Shown here: positions 43,477-54,705 of the stretch, piece by piece
Numbering within the stretch: position 1 is the stretch's first letter
Layout of the letters: every line of letters begins with the position of its first letter
Assembly: GCF_047675955.1 (NCBI RefSeq)
Contig: NC_132911.1
Coordinates: 20,482,565-20,546,564 of the forward strand
DNA length: 64,000 nucleotides
Reading direction: 5' to 3'
DNA from: Chlorocebus sabaeus
Lineage: Eukaryota; Chordata; Mammalia; Primates; Cercopithecidae
Notes under the pieces: generated by a model
Database searches by the model: none
What the model saw: the letters and a program-made list of their open reading frames with translations, nothing else
Told to the model about the DNA's origin: nothing
Program-made: the position numbers and the translations under genes

Positions 43477-43904
43477 TGTGTCAGTCCATTTTTGCATTGC
43501 CGTAAAGGGATACCTGAGACTGGGTAATTTACAAAGATCTTTTCTTTGTTTGGTTTATTTTGTTCGCAGTTCTGCAGGCTGTCCAAGAAGCATGGCATCA
43601 GCATCTGCTTCTGGTGAGGGTCTCAGGAAACGTTTACTCATCGTGGAAAGTGAAGGGGGAGCAGGCTTGTCATATGGCAAGACAGAGAGCAAGTGAGAGA
43701 AGAGGAGCTGCCAGGCTCTTTTTAATATTCAGATCTTGTGGTAACTAATAGACTGAGAATGTACTCATTACTGTGAGGATGGCACCAAACCATCCACGAG
43801 ATCCACCCCCGTAACTCAAACTCCTCCCACCAGGCCTCACCTCCAACACTGGAAATCACATTTCAACATGAGATTTGGAGGGGACAAACATCCAAACTAT
43901 ATCA
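43477..43904 (-). mobile_element. MST-type LTR (ERVL-MaLR), antisense
   Basis: TGTGTCAGTCCATTTTTGCA, CCTGAGACTGGGTAATTTAC, TTCTGCAGGCTGTCCAAGAA, CCCACCAGGCCTCACCTCCA and CAACATGAGATTTGGAGGGG. Complete solo LTR read in reverse. Confidence 0.9.
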
Positions 43905-44698
43905 ACCATCAACTCCAAAGATTGGTAAAGAAAGCAAGGTGGAAACTCAGCCCAGAGGCAGTAGAGTACTGACTGGACAAATAATCCAGATAAAGCTCCA
44001 GTCCAGGTGCTGGAGCTCATGTATACCAGCGGAGGCTTGGCCTTAGAAATCAGAATGAAAAGCAGTCCTGAACCAAGGTAGAAGGTCTGAGCAATGCTGG
44101 CAGCAAGTCTATCTCGAAGCTGAATTCTCTTAGTTGACTCCAAGGGCAGGACAGTCCTGAATGTAAGTTGGGTGTTAAACTATAGGTAGGACTCAGATGG
44201 CTCCTAAGAATGGTCCTGTAGCCTCAGATTGAGGATGAGGAGGGAAGTAGAGGTAAGAGCATTGTGCAAAGAAAAAGAGAACAAAGCGAACAATTGCTTG
44301 CTAAACATGGAGGTGGAATCCAGTGCAGTCCTTTTGTGGGCCATTCTGACTCCCACATGGCTAGAGCCAGATTATCAAGAACGCCTGACAAAGATGCCCT
44401 CCATGATGCCCTGCTGTGTGAAGGGTTACTGGAAGACACAGACTTTCTCTCCCCAAAGAGAGACATACAAATGTCAAACCCCAGGGATGCTGCAGATACT
44501 GATTCCACAGGTAAGAAAGGGGAGCTCTCATTTGGTCCCTTCTGATGTCAGCCAGGTCCAGGCTGACCCAAGAGATACCTGCTGCACAGGGGTAGAGGGG
44601 CCTGGCTGTATCTGGTTGAATGTGCTGTCTTCTTAAACAGCTCCCCAATCCATGGTGGACTTCTCAGCCAATATGGTGATGACTTCCTAATGAAGGTG
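43905..44698. other. Single-copy sequence
   Basis: No repeat recognised. A 135-codon plus-strand frame (44229-44636) is crossed by other frames of similar length and has no domain. Confidence 0.4.
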
Positions 44699-45256
44699 TG
44701 TATGAGTCAGAGTTCTCTAGAGGGACAGAACTAACAGGATATATGTATACATGAAAGGGAGTTTATTAAGGAGAATTGACTCACACGATCATAAGGTAAA
44801 GTACCACGATAGGTCATCTGCATGCTGTGGAACAAGGAAGACAGTGGTGGATCAGTCTGAGTTCCAAAACCTCAAAAGTAGGGAAGCCGACAGTACAGCT
44901 TTCAGTCTGTGGCTGAAGGACTGAGAGCCCCTGTTTAATCACTCGTGTAAGTCCAAGGGTCCAAAAGCTGAAGAACTTGGAATCTGATATTCAAGGGCAG
45001 GAAACATCTAGCACAGGAGAAAGACGGAGGCTGGAAGACTCAGCAAATCTGCTTTTCCATCTTCTCCTGCCTGCTTTATTATAGCTACACTGGCAGCTGA
45101 TTAGATGGTGTCCACCAAGATTGAGGGTGGATCTGCCTCTCCCAGTCCACTGACTCAAATGTTAATCTCCTTTAGCAACACCCTCACAGACATATCAGGA
45201 ATAATACTTTGCATCCTTCAATCTGATCAAGTTGACACTCAATATTAACTATCACA
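44699..45256 (-). mobile_element. MLT2A-type LTR of HERV-L: the 3' LTR, antisense
   Basis: 558 bp. On plus it starts TGTATGAGTCAGAGTTCTCT and ends ACTCAATATTAACTATCACA, so on its own strand it runs TGTGATAG ... GACTCATACA. It contains GAGTTTATTAAGGAGAATTG, GTAGGGAAGCCGACAGT and CTGGCAGCTGATTAGATGGT. Internal HERV-L sequence follows directly at 45257, with a purine-rich AAGGGGTGGATTT (minus strand, 45257-45269) at the position of the polypurine tract. Confidence 0.92.
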
Positions 45257-46734
45257 AATCCACCCCTTGTCAACTTGAACCCACACACATCACCTGAAAC
45301 CATACATAATCTTCAAATAGACAATAATGTCATAATTATGACTAACATAATACAGCTATCTTTCATACAATCAGAAGTGCACTAATTCTTAACCCAAATG
45401 CTGTTATAGAAGTTAACAGCACTTAAATTCTGATATGAAGTCAAGAAATCTTATGTCACATGATAAAAGAAAAATAAAGGAAATAAAACGAAGATATTTT
45501 CTTAGTGCAAGTGTATAATGCACAAACATGTTCTTAACAACATGCGGAGGAAATACTCATGACAATTACAGTCCTCATTTCTGCAACTGGTCACGTGGTC
45601 ATAGCTGGTTTTGATCACTACCTTCTTTGACTATCCATTCTGTATTTCCTTTGCCTTCAGCAAGCACCTCAGCGGGTTGTGGTTTTTTACCTGGTGGAGG
45701 GACCCAAACCTTCATTCCTGAAGGTTCTGGGCCATTTGCAGTCCTGCCTGGATTGAGTTGTTGTAGTTTCATGTTGACTTTAATCACAAGGCATGGGATT
45801 GATGCCCTAAGGGATCTCCTGTATTCCATGCATACTCTTGCTTACCTCCATTGTGGAGTAGCAGACTGATTTCATCTCGATAGTCCAGGTCAATCACTCC
45901 AGCCAACACTGTAACTCCCTTCTTAGCCTGTACACTTAGAGGTAGGAGGAGCCCAAAATGGCCAGGTGACAATCTTAACTTCCAGTTTAATTGAATCATT
46001 TTTGTGTCTCCTGGTGGCAGCATTCCTCCCTCTGGAACTAGGACTTCTAGGCCACCAGAATGTAATGTTGCTGGAACAGAAAGTAAGATTTCTGCTAGGG
46101 GGTCACTAGGGGTGACGGTGAGTAGTACCACTTCCACTTCCACTTCCACCCCTTGATTCCTGAACCTGTGAATCCTGGCTATAAGATAAACAGTACCATA
46201 TATTGGATACTGATTCAGAGCATACACAGCCTTCTGGAGAACTCTGCCCCAGTCCTGCAAAGTATTGTCACCTAGTTGGTATTGCAATTGTGACTTCAAA
46301 AGACCATTCCACCATTCTATCAGTCCAGCTGCTTCAGGATGGTGAGGAACAAGTAAGACCAGTGAATTCTATGAGTGTGATCCCACTGCCACACTCCTTT
46401 AGCCATAAAGTGAGTGCCTTGGTCAGAGGCAATGCTGTGTGGAATACCACGATGGTGTGGATAAGGCATTCTGTGAATCCACAGGTGGTAGTCTTGGCAG
46501 AAGCATTATGTACAGGATAGGCAAACCCATATCTGGAGTGTCTATTCTGGTGAGGACAAACCGCTGCCCTTTCCATGATGGAAGAGGTTCAATATAATCA
46601 ACCTGCCACCAAGTAGCTGGCTGATCACCCAGAGGAATGGTGCCATATCAAGGACTCAGTGTTGGTCTCTGCTGCTGGCAAACCAGGCACTCAGCGGTGG
46701 CTGTAGCCAGATAAGCCTTGGTCAGTGGAAGTCC
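45257..46734 (-). pseudogene. HERV-L-type pol remnant: integrase C-terminal part plus dUTPase domain
   Basis: Decayed endogenous retroviral pol on the minus strand, about 1.1 kb of it coding-derived (roughly 45599-46730); the rest up to the LTR is non-coding. The longest uninterrupted stretch (46299 down to 45784, about 170 codons, open upstream of 46299) begins in integrase-type sequence. It continues into a dUTPase-like domain: motif-1-like SGGLEV (about residues 81-86), then AGVID and DYRDE (about 133-143, DNA 45871-45903), the third conserved dUTPase motif. A later open piece (45829-45599) continues after a frame change and ends at a stop. Another frame break lies near 46340, within integrase. 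A dUTPase after integrase is a known trait of the ERV-L group. No gag, protease, reverse transcriptase or envelope remains, so it cannot encode a functional virus. A small in-frame TTCCAC expansion (46128-46151) gives a VEVEVEV run. Confidence 0.87.
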
Positions 46735-46780
46735 ACTTTGCATCCTTCAATCCAATCAAGTTGACACTCAGTGTTAACCA
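46735..46780 (-). mobile_element. 5' end of the HERV-L 5' LTR (46 bp remnant)
   Basis: CTTTGCATCCTTCAATCCAA, TCAAGTTGACACTCAGTGTT and AACCA repeat the outer end of the 3' LTR (45210-45256). Read on minus, only the first 45 or so bases of the 5' LTR remain and jump straight into integrase. This marks a deletion of most of the LTR, gag, protease and reverse transcriptase. Confidence 0.85.
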
Positions 46781-46954
46781 CCCCAAGGTGCTTACAATTA
46801 GGTTCTGATAGCAGGAGTAAAGAGTGGATGAGCAACTCCTCCCCATGCTCTCTAGTCCTGGCACCTCAAACTTTCTGATGTCTCTTGGCTATAATCCAAA
46901 AACCTTTGTCCTCACCTGGCAGCTTATCTGCTCTGGCAACAGGCATGGTGGGCA

Positions 46955-47115
46955 AAACATGGGCTTTAGATTCAGACCCAGGTCCAAATGCTAGCTCTCC
47001 ACCGACTAGTTGTAAACTCTTGGAATAATAATATAACCTGTCTGAGCTTCAGTATATCATATAATGGGGATAATAAAACCTGTTTCATTGAGTTTTAATA
47101 AAGATTCAATAATAA
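46955..47115 (+). mobile_element. MIR SINE
   Basis: GGGCTTTAGATTCAGACCCA, GCTAGCTCTCCACCGACTAG, CTGTCTGAGCTTCAGTATAT, AATGGGGATAATAAAACCTG and TTAATAAAGATTCAATAAT. Confidence 0.82.
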
Positions 47116-47185
47116 TGACAATGTTTATTTAGCACTTACTGTATTCCATGCCTGTGCAAGTGACTTACATAAATTATCTAAATGG
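47116..47185 (-). mobile_element. MIR/L2-like fragment, antisense
   Basis: GTTTATTTAGCACTTACTGT, ATTCCATGCCTGTGCAAGTG and ACTTACATAAATTATCTAAA: the start of a reversed MIR abutting a sense MIR. Confidence 0.55.
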
Positions 47186-49769
47186 AGATTAGGCTTCATT
47201 TCAGTTCCTTAGTTTCCTTTGCCTGTAGGGCCATAAATTGGCACCTGGGCTCACCAGTTGATAGCTACACAATTGCAGGTATTGTTTCCATGAAGAAATG
47301 AACAGTCCCTAAATAGGCTGGTCTGGCAAATCTGGTTCTCTTCAAGAAACCCAGATTGATGTCAAGCAGGGGAAAATTATTTTTCTGAGTTTCAGAAATC
47401 TTCAAGAACTGCACTGTGCCTTAAACATGGACCCTAATCCCTCATCCAGTCACGCCAAGACCACTATGAGCTTGTTCGGATTGTCTTTTCATTCCTAGCT
47501 TCCACCACTCTCCAGGAATGAGTAATCACTGCCTTGTCCCATTTGTCACTCCATCCATATTGTTTACTAAGCCTGAAGACCCTTCCTCTTCCCTATCTGG
47601 AAGTCTTTCCCAATGTTAAGGTCTTCCTTAATTCATGTGCTTTCATGGGGCCTGTTCCTTATGTGCTTTAGTCCTTATCCAATTTGATCTCGGCCATTTG
47701 TGGATGAATCTGCCTCTTAGAACCTTCATCTCATGGACAGAAAAAGTAGTGCCTTATTTGTACTTTTATCCTACCCTCTTCCCTATGAAAGGAACCTATC
47801 AGAGGATACAACACATTTTGTGCAGTTAGTTGAGATCAGTCTGCACATCTCCTGACAGGTCATAGAGGCTAGAGATGGAGGAAGGAAATACTTTGTAAGG
47901 CCCCAGGACTGGAGGGGCAGGGACCTGGGAGCCTTCGCAGGTCCACTGCTTCTTCTGGGAGGTAAAGGCCAAAGATACTCTCTCCCAGGTTGGCTTTGGG
48001 CAATCAATGGAGTGGACTCAACACTGGGAGGCTCCACCCTCCTTTCTAGGTCCATGTTTCTGACTCCAGGGCCCCTGCCACCACCTGATTCTAAAACACT
48101 TCTTCCCACAAGGTCTCCCACTGCACAGTTTACTGAAAACTGGTCTGTTCTGAGTTGTGTGCGCTGAGGCATTATTTCATACAGAACTGGATCTGATAAA
48201 TGAGGCCAGCCAGGTGGCATCTACTGTCGAGATGGAGCACTCTAGACATGTAACACTCCTGCAAGAAACACCTTGGAGGGACCTGGGCTCCCTCTCATAG
48301 TCTCCCCTCATCTCTAAGCTCTCCTCAATGGGTCACAGCAACTTCCACATTGGAAGAACAAGAGGGGACAGTCCCTGTATTTGGATGGCAGAGCCTCCCT
48401 ACATGTTGAGGACAGGGCTTTGTCCTGCAAACTGTGACACAGACTGTTCTGTCCCCCAGTGTCCCAGAAAGCAGCTGGGGCACAGTCCTGTGCTCTCAGA
48501 CACACAGACACTCAGCCTGTGGCTTACTCCTTCCTCTCTCAGCTGGTGCACTGGCTCTCTCCCATGGATTGGGTGGAACTACCATGTCCGCTGCCATGAC
48601 TGTTTTATAGAAGAGAAGAAAGTTGGTGATGAACCGCACCAACATGTCTTTAGACAGTGACAGCCTAAACATTACCCCCTAGGTAAAAAGAGCATATCTG
48701 CTTTACAAACCAAGCCTCAAGAAAAGTCCCTTAGCCACAGTCTTCCCATACTTCCATGCAGACATCTGTCCCTAAACTTCTGTTATAGGGACATTCTGTA
48801 GCTGGCCCTCAAGTCATTGCAACCAAATGGCAACATCAGGCAAGTAAGTAGGGTGTATACTTCCAACCTGAGACAGGTTTGGTGGGGGCATATAAGAGGG
48901 TTGCCTGAAATTGGGGACAACGTGCTAAGGAGGGATGAAATGTGCAAAGAAAGGGAAACTTCAACAAAGGCAACAAACTCAGTCCCTCACAGCTTGCCTG
49001 GACCTGTCTTGGCATGCACAGTGTCCTTGTGGGGCCACCCAGCAGGGCTGGTCAGCCTGTAGCCCAAGCCGGAAGGGTGCTCCCTGAGGTCCCATGTCAG
49101 TCTCTCTTTCCCTCTGCTCATCCCCCTCTTCCCCTGGGCAGCTCATTTGCTTGGAGCAGCCTCTCATTTCCCTGTGTTGGTTTAGTCTCAGGCCCAGACC
49201 CTGTTCAATATTTGTTTCCCCGGCTTCGCTATTTGCTCTCATTTCCATATGTTTAACATACATATTAGCTACCTCCTGTCTCATCCCATAGTTGTCACTG
49301 GTTTTTCCGGCCTCAGTCTGAGTCCCAGGGCCACTGAGCACCTGTTATCCCAGCAGGACAGTGCTGGGTTGCTGTCGCCTAAGCACTGGTGCCACCCTCC
49401 CTATTCCCCTACCCACTTAGGGGACTCAAGTCTGGACAGCAGGACCTCAGAGCTCCCTCTCCTCTTTGCTCGCCCCATCCCAAGTCACTCTTTCTTCCTT
49501 CTAGCAATGTAATATTATTGATTGATATTCTAGAACTATAATTTCTTCCTTAATGAGAAGTCAAGGTAAGAATACAATTAAAAGTTCTTAAAACGGACTC
49601 CGAAGCTTTCTTCATATTGTCCCTTCCCACGGCCATCATCTCCCGCTGAACTTATTTTATCTTCCTCACTCCACATTGGCCAACCTGCCTTCATCATAAG
49701 CTTCTTGATGAATCCTAGTGATCATCTGGCCCAACCATGGAGCTATGGCTTAAACGCTCCTTCAGTTAT
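47186..49769. other. Long single-copy stretch (2.6 kb)
   Basis: The longest stretch without a confident repeat so far. Possible L2-like text at about 47570-47640. Open frames of 120-145 codons on the minus strand (47783-48220, 48979-49341) have no domain, and I do not accept them as genes. No CpG-rich promoter is visible. Confidence 0.4.
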
Positions 49770-49995
49770 CCACCCTGCATTCCTTTCATGCACCTGGCAC
49801 TGGGCTAGGCACCCGAGATTCAGACATGACGGGGATAAATAGGAGGAAGCTGGAAGGACCTCACATTTAGTGTGGGAGGTGCAGACCCAACTATAACACC
49901 GTGTGACAAATGTAAGACAGAGATGGAAAGGGGCTACCGGAAGAGGACCCTAACTCAGGCAAAGGTATCAGCAAAGGCTTCCCGCAATCCTTTCA
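49770..49995 (-). mobile_element. L2 LINE 3' region, antisense
   Basis: GCACCTGGCACTGGGCTAGG, TAACACCGTGTGACAAATGT, AGGACCCTAACTCAGGCAAA and AGCAAAGGCTTCCCGCAA follow the reversed L2 3' end. Confidence 0.65.
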
Positions 49996-50384
49996 TGATT
50001 GATTATTCCACATTTAGGGGAACTCACTACCTCCCAAAGCGTCATCCTTTCCCTTTCTGAGTTCTTGACACACATACTTCTTTCTGTGAGTATGTCCCTG
50101 TTGCCTGCAATCAGCAATCTAAATTTTTTTTTTAGTAAAAAGCTGCGTTATCCTTGAATGAACCATGTCCCTCTGCCTCAATGTTTCTCCAGCTGTAGAA
50201 AGAAAAGGATAAAGCTCAGTGATTTCTAGAACCCCCTCAATCTTGTTGGCTCTACAGCAGATTGGCTCTCAGGGAGGCCTCTCCCCCCGTCCTCACTGCA
50301 CCTTCTAAAAAGATGCCACGAGTCACCATCCCTTTGCTTCTCCACAGCCTCTGGCCTCTTCTCCATTAAGCCCACCTGCTCACT
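49996..50384. other. Single-copy sequence
   Basis: No repeat or gene recognised. Confidence 0.4.
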
Positions 50385-50800
50385 CTGCTAGCTGGCTTCC
50401 TTAAAATCCTGCTCATCATGTTATCCTGATTCCTTGCTGCCTCCAGGAGAAATTCACATATCTTGGCTTCAGATGCATTCAAGATATTTTATAATTGGCC
50501 CCAACGTACCTTCTTCTTCCTGCCCTCTGCCACCATGGAACTGCTCCTGCTGTAATGCCTGTCTCACAGTTCCCCAGACATGAGAGTCCATTTCAACTCT
50601 GCACCCCTGGATAGGCCTCCCCATCAACTTGAAAATCTGCTCCCCGTCTTTATCAATCAGCAAACTCCTATCTATACTCAAAGCCTGGTTCACAGCCTAG
50701 GGGTAATAAATCTATTCTTCCTCTGTCCCCGTGAAGCACACTGTTCATGCTTTCATAATGCCATCCTATAAGTCTGTCCTCAGTCCTACTTATGTCCTGG
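50385..50800 (+). mobile_element. L2-like LINE fragment, sense
   Basis: CATTCAAGATATTTTATAAT, TGGCCCCAACGTACCTTCTT and TTCTTCCTGCCCTCTGCCA follow the L2 body in order; the right end (50690-50800) is weaker. Confidence 0.5.
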
Positions 50801-51033
50801 AATTTCTGCTCTTGTCTGGTCCTGTCGACACTGAATAAAGATAACCTATGCAGCCAGTAGGATAGAGCTGTGACAATGTGTGACTTCCAGGACTAGGTTA
50901 CAAAATACATTGCAACTTCTACCTTTCCCTTCATGGCTCACTCTAGGGAATCCAGCAGCCACGGGACCTGCAAATAGCCTATGGGGAAGACCAAGACCAA
51001 GGGGACAAAGCTGAGGCCTCCTGCCAACACTCA

Positions 51034-51472
51034 TGTATTAGTCTGTTTTTGCACCACTATAAAAGAATACCTGAGACTGGGTAATTTGTGTGTGTGTGTG
51101 TGTGTGTATAGAGGTTTCATTGGCTTGCGGTTCTGCAGGCTGTACATGGCGCGTAGTGACTTCTGCTTCTGAGGAGACCTCAGGAAGTTACCAATCATGA
51201 TGGAAGGCAAAGGAGGAGCAAGGCATCTCACCTGCAGGGAGCAGGAGCAGGAGCAAGAGAGAGTGAGCAGGGAGGTGCTGTATACTTTTAAACAGCCAGA
51301 TGTCATGAGAACTCATTCACTATCACAAGAACAGCACGTAGAGGATGAGGCTAAATCATTCACGAAAAATCCACCCCCATGATCCAACCAGCTACCACCA
51401 GGCACCACCTCCAAAAATGGGGACTACAATTCAGCATGAGAGTTGGTGAGGACACAGATCCAAACCATATTA
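51034..51472 (-). mobile_element. MST-type LTR, antisense, nested in MLT1
   Basis: TGTATTAGTCTGTTTTTGCA, CCTGAGACTGGGTAATTTGT, TTCTGCAGGCTGTACATGGC, CACCAGGCACCACCTCCAAA. A (TG)11 microsatellite at 51087-51108 has replaced the usual ATAAAGAAAAGAGG text. Confidence 0.92.
51087..51108. repeat. (TG)11 microsatellite inside the MST LTR
   Basis: Eleven TG units starting at the T of AATTTG. Confidence 0.95.
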
Positions 51473-51725
51473 ACCACATCAACTTGCCGGCATGCAAGTG
51501 AGCCATTGTCTCAAGTAAATCCTTCAGCCACAGTCAAACCTTCAGATGACTGTGTTCCCAGTTAATGTCTTGACTGCAACCCATGAGAGACCCTGAGCCA
51601 GAGCCACCAAGCTAAGTGGCTCCTATTTTGGATCCATAGAAACTGTGAGAGATAATAAATGCTCATTGGTGTTTCAAGCCATTAGGTTGTGGGGCACTTT
51701 GTTACAAGGCATTAGATAACATGAA

Positions 51726-52034
51726 CAACAGCTTTTACCCTATTGCACTAAAATGTATCTTTTTACAGGCTTCTCTTTACAATCTGTCAGCATCTTTGAA
51801 AACATGGGCATATGTCTTTCTCCTCCAAATCTAGTGTCGAGCAAATTGCATGATGCAAAAGAAGTAGGCTATAAATAAATCCTTGTCTAACTTATTAATT
51901 AGTAATTAATTTTTTAAAGCCCTAAAGATCTGGTTTATGTTTCTCCTTGTTCAACTACTTGACTTTTTACTTTGGCTTCCTTTAGGCATCAATCTGTGCC
52001 ATACCCCCACCTCCATACTCTACAGGGCTCTACA
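51726..52034. other. Single-copy sequence
   Basis: No repeat or gene recognised. Confidence 0.4.
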
Positions 52035-52170
52035 TAATATTTGCAGTTTGCAAACGACCTTTCACCTGCCCGTTCATTCTTACAATGACCTTCTGAGGTT
52101 GGCAGAGCAGGTACGATTAAGCATATTTTACATAAAACAGGTTAAGCTTCTTGTCCCAGTTTGTCAAACA
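52035..52170 (-). mobile_element. MIR-type fragment, antisense
   Basis: TTCTTACAATGACCTTCTGA, GGTTGGCAGAGCAGGTACGA, TTAAGCATATTTTACATAAA and ACAGGTTAAGCTTCTTGTCC. Confidence 0.6.
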
Positions 52171-52964
52171 GTTCCAATTTTCCTAGAATTTCCCAGTTTT
52201 CCTAGGAGCTCAGTTCAGTGTCCCTTATACCGCCCTTTCTTGGATAGGTGAGCTGGATATTATAGATGCTTCAGCTGCTTCTGTCTAAAGACCCATCATT
52301 GGGGGCTTCTGAAGGAGCTGAGCTTCCTGTTTCAAGAAAATGCAGACAATCATTCACACTTACAAGAATTTCCTACCTGGCTACCCTTCTCTCTTTCCAA
52401 GGCTGGAAGCTCAGTCACCCTCGGCCACCCTGGACCACCCTGGGCTATGATGACACAGAGTCTGGGTGTAGTCTGTGCCTTGGTTTGGTGTTCTATCTCC
52501 TGATTAGCACAAGCTAAAGCCACTCACCCCTGTTAGCTGCACGCACACACTGCAGACTTCCTGCGAGAGCCATAGTGGTGTTTGCTTGGAGAGATTGTCT
52601 GAAAAATAACCTCTTTCCCTAGCATCCAGAAATAGCTCTTGATGTTATCTTAAAAAAACAATTTTGGGACCAAAATTTAGAATAAAGCTGAGTGCCAGTA
52701 AATGCCTACATGACCGCTTCCAAGGGAAATCAGAAAGGATTTCTAGAGCCACTAAAACCGTATATTATTGTAAGCCTGTGGAGCTGAAAAGCTCCTGGAC
52801 TGTGTGTCAGAAGACCTTTTTTTTTTTTTTTTCGAAACCCAGCTCTCATCACAGTAGCAGTATGAGGCACTGAACCTCTTTGGAGTACAGTGTTTTTGTC
52901 TATAGAAACACAGTCATCCTACTTTCTGTATTAAAATCATGAGATCAGGGACAAGGTGAATAAA
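52171..52964. other. Single-copy sequence with a T-run
   Basis: T-run at 52816-52832 followed by weak MIR-like text (GCACTGAACCTCTTTGGAGT). Otherwise unrecognised. Confidence 0.4.
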
Positions 52965-53175
52965 CATCATACTCATCATGTACCAAACACCTAGGATGTG
53001 CCACGTGCTATATTAGGCACTTTGCAGCTCTTAACTCATTGAAGTTTCACAGCAATGCTATGAAGTAGGCATTTTCCCTACTTAAGTAACAACTAAACCA
53101 AAACTTAGAATAGTTAAGTAGGATGCTCACCAGGCAGTAAATCAAGGGTAGAACTAGGATGCAAACTTCAGCTTT
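52965..53175 (-). mobile_element. MIR SINE, antisense
   Basis: CACCTAGGATGTGCCACGTG, CTCTTAACTCATTGAAGTTT, CAGCAATGCTATGAAGTAGG, AGGATGCTCACCAGGCAGTA and AGAACTAGGATGCAAACTTC. Confidence 0.85.
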
Positions 53176-54259
53176 TTCCACTTTGCTGTGATGACAAGTA
53201 AAAGAATACATCCTAACATGCTCTAAAAAAATCAAATGACATGAAAACAAAGAGGAAAGAACCCATCATTTGGAGATAGGCCCAGTGATACATGCCATTC
53301 TCCTTGGTTCTCCTTTTCTGACTTCCCAGGGCAAAGACTACACTCTGGAAGCATGGATCCTGGACAGCCCATGTTCCCAAGCTTCTGCAGATGAGGGTGA
53401 GGGAAGGGTGGGCACCCCACACCTCCTGCAGACCAACAAAAGTTCTCTCTTACCTGCCAGTCTAGATTCCACCTCATCCCTACCCTGTTCAAGGAACAAC
53501 AGGGTTTCGTCGTCAATCTGGGAAGCTGCAGATGGCTCATTTTTGCATTCTTCCCATTTCTTAAAAGTACTGCACATGAATTTTTAAATTTTTAAAAGTA
53601 AAATTGATTTAAATTGATTCTATTTAAATTTTCTTTTATTTTAAAGGTTTCACAATGCCTCCTAGGATAACTTCAGCTTTTCTGCGTGTTCAAAAACAGA
53701 CTTTGGAGCCTATATTGAACTCACATACAGCTCCTTCCAGGTCATAAAGGCTGCTCTTTTCAGCTCTAGAATTCCACATTCTGTCAAGTCCTAGTTCTCC
53801 TCTTCTGCACTTTGTAAATGGCACAGAGGCCTACAATTGCTCAATGCTCAGGACAAAACCCAGAACTTGACATTTTTCTTGCCCAACATTTTTCTTCCAA
53901 CCCAGATTCCACAGAGCTCATTTCTACCTCTATTTGCCCGCGGGTCCCTAAAATAGAGCAACCTCTCTTTAATTTTATTGCCATTCAACTGCCTGACTTT
54001 GAGCACATGACTGAGCCTCCTCTGTGACTCAGTTTCCTCTTCATGATCACTGCTCTATGTCCTTTCTGCAGCTGCTGTGACAATGATGTTAAAGATGCCC
54101 CACAGTGACCACACCATCCTTGTCCCTTTAGGTCACTGTGCTGAGAGAGGCACTTGGGATTAGACTCTTCTTTATCCCTCAAAAGATAACCCTGGGGAGG
54201 AACTCATTTGATCACTCTAATTTTCCATGCTAGTTACACATACCAGCCTCCAGCCCCAC
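53176..54259. other. Single-copy sequence with an AT-rich patch
   Basis: AT-rich 53578-53650 (TTTAAATTTTTAAAAG). A weak MIR scrap at about 54005-54042 (TGACTCAGTTTCCTCTT). Otherwise unrecognised. Confidence 0.4.
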
Positions 54260-54530
54260 CCTTCACTTGGCTAACTCTAGCTCTTCGTATCCTGGTCCTC
54301 TGCAGAAGTCACTTTCTCTAGGAAACTTCCCTGGTCGCACCCAGTCTTGGTTAGGTGCCCTTCTTAGGGTGTCTCATCGCATCCCATCATAACCATCACC
54401 ATGTGGTGTAATTGTTTCTCTGTCGGTCTCATCCACCAACCTCTAAGCTCTGTGAGGGTATCTCACCCTCCTTGTTCATCACTGTATATCCAGAGCCTAA
54501 CAGAGTGGCTGGCATACAGTAGGTATGAAA
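54260..54530 (+). mobile_element. L2 LINE 3' end, sense
   Basis: TCTAGGAAACTTCCCTGGTC, CTAAGCTCTGTGAGGGTATC, TCATCACTGTATATCCAGAG and GCTGGCATACAGTAGGTATG. Confidence 0.75.
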
Positions 54531-54534
54531 AAGC

Positions 54535-54705
54535 ACAGAATAAGCCTGTCTGTCCTGCTGCTTCATGGAACTGCTATGGGAGTGTGTCTTTCAGCAAGCC
54601 ACTTCATGTCTCCTGGCTTCAATTTCCTCCTCTTTAAAAAGCATGGTTTGAACTAGCTGTTTTCTATCATTCTTTCCTGCACAATAATCTGTAATTCTGT
54701 GATTC
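54535..54705 (+). mobile_element. MIR-type SINE
   Basis: TTTCAGCAAGCCACTTCATG, CTGGCTTCAATTTCCTCCTC, GCATGGTTTGAACTAGCTGT and TCTGTAATTCTGTGATTCTA: the MIR variant whose 3' part ends in ATTCTGTGATTCTA, as at 5230-5255. Confidence 0.65.

Larger units (their letters stand above)
50865..51725 (+). mobile_element. MLT1-family LTR, sense, split by an MST LTR
   Basis: Left part (50865-51033): TGTGTGACTTCCAGGACTAG, GTTACAAAATACATTGCAAC and GCTGAGGCCTCCTGCCAACA. Right part (51473-51725): TTGACTGCAACCCATGAGAG, ACCCTGAGCCAGAGCCACCA, GAGAGATAATAAATGCTCAT and TTAGATAACATGAACAACA. Together one older MLT1 LTR. Confidence 0.85.

Noticed and set aside
47783..48220. 145-codon minus-strand frame
   Set aside because: No recognisable domain; no promoter or splice context. 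Kept as single-copy DNA.
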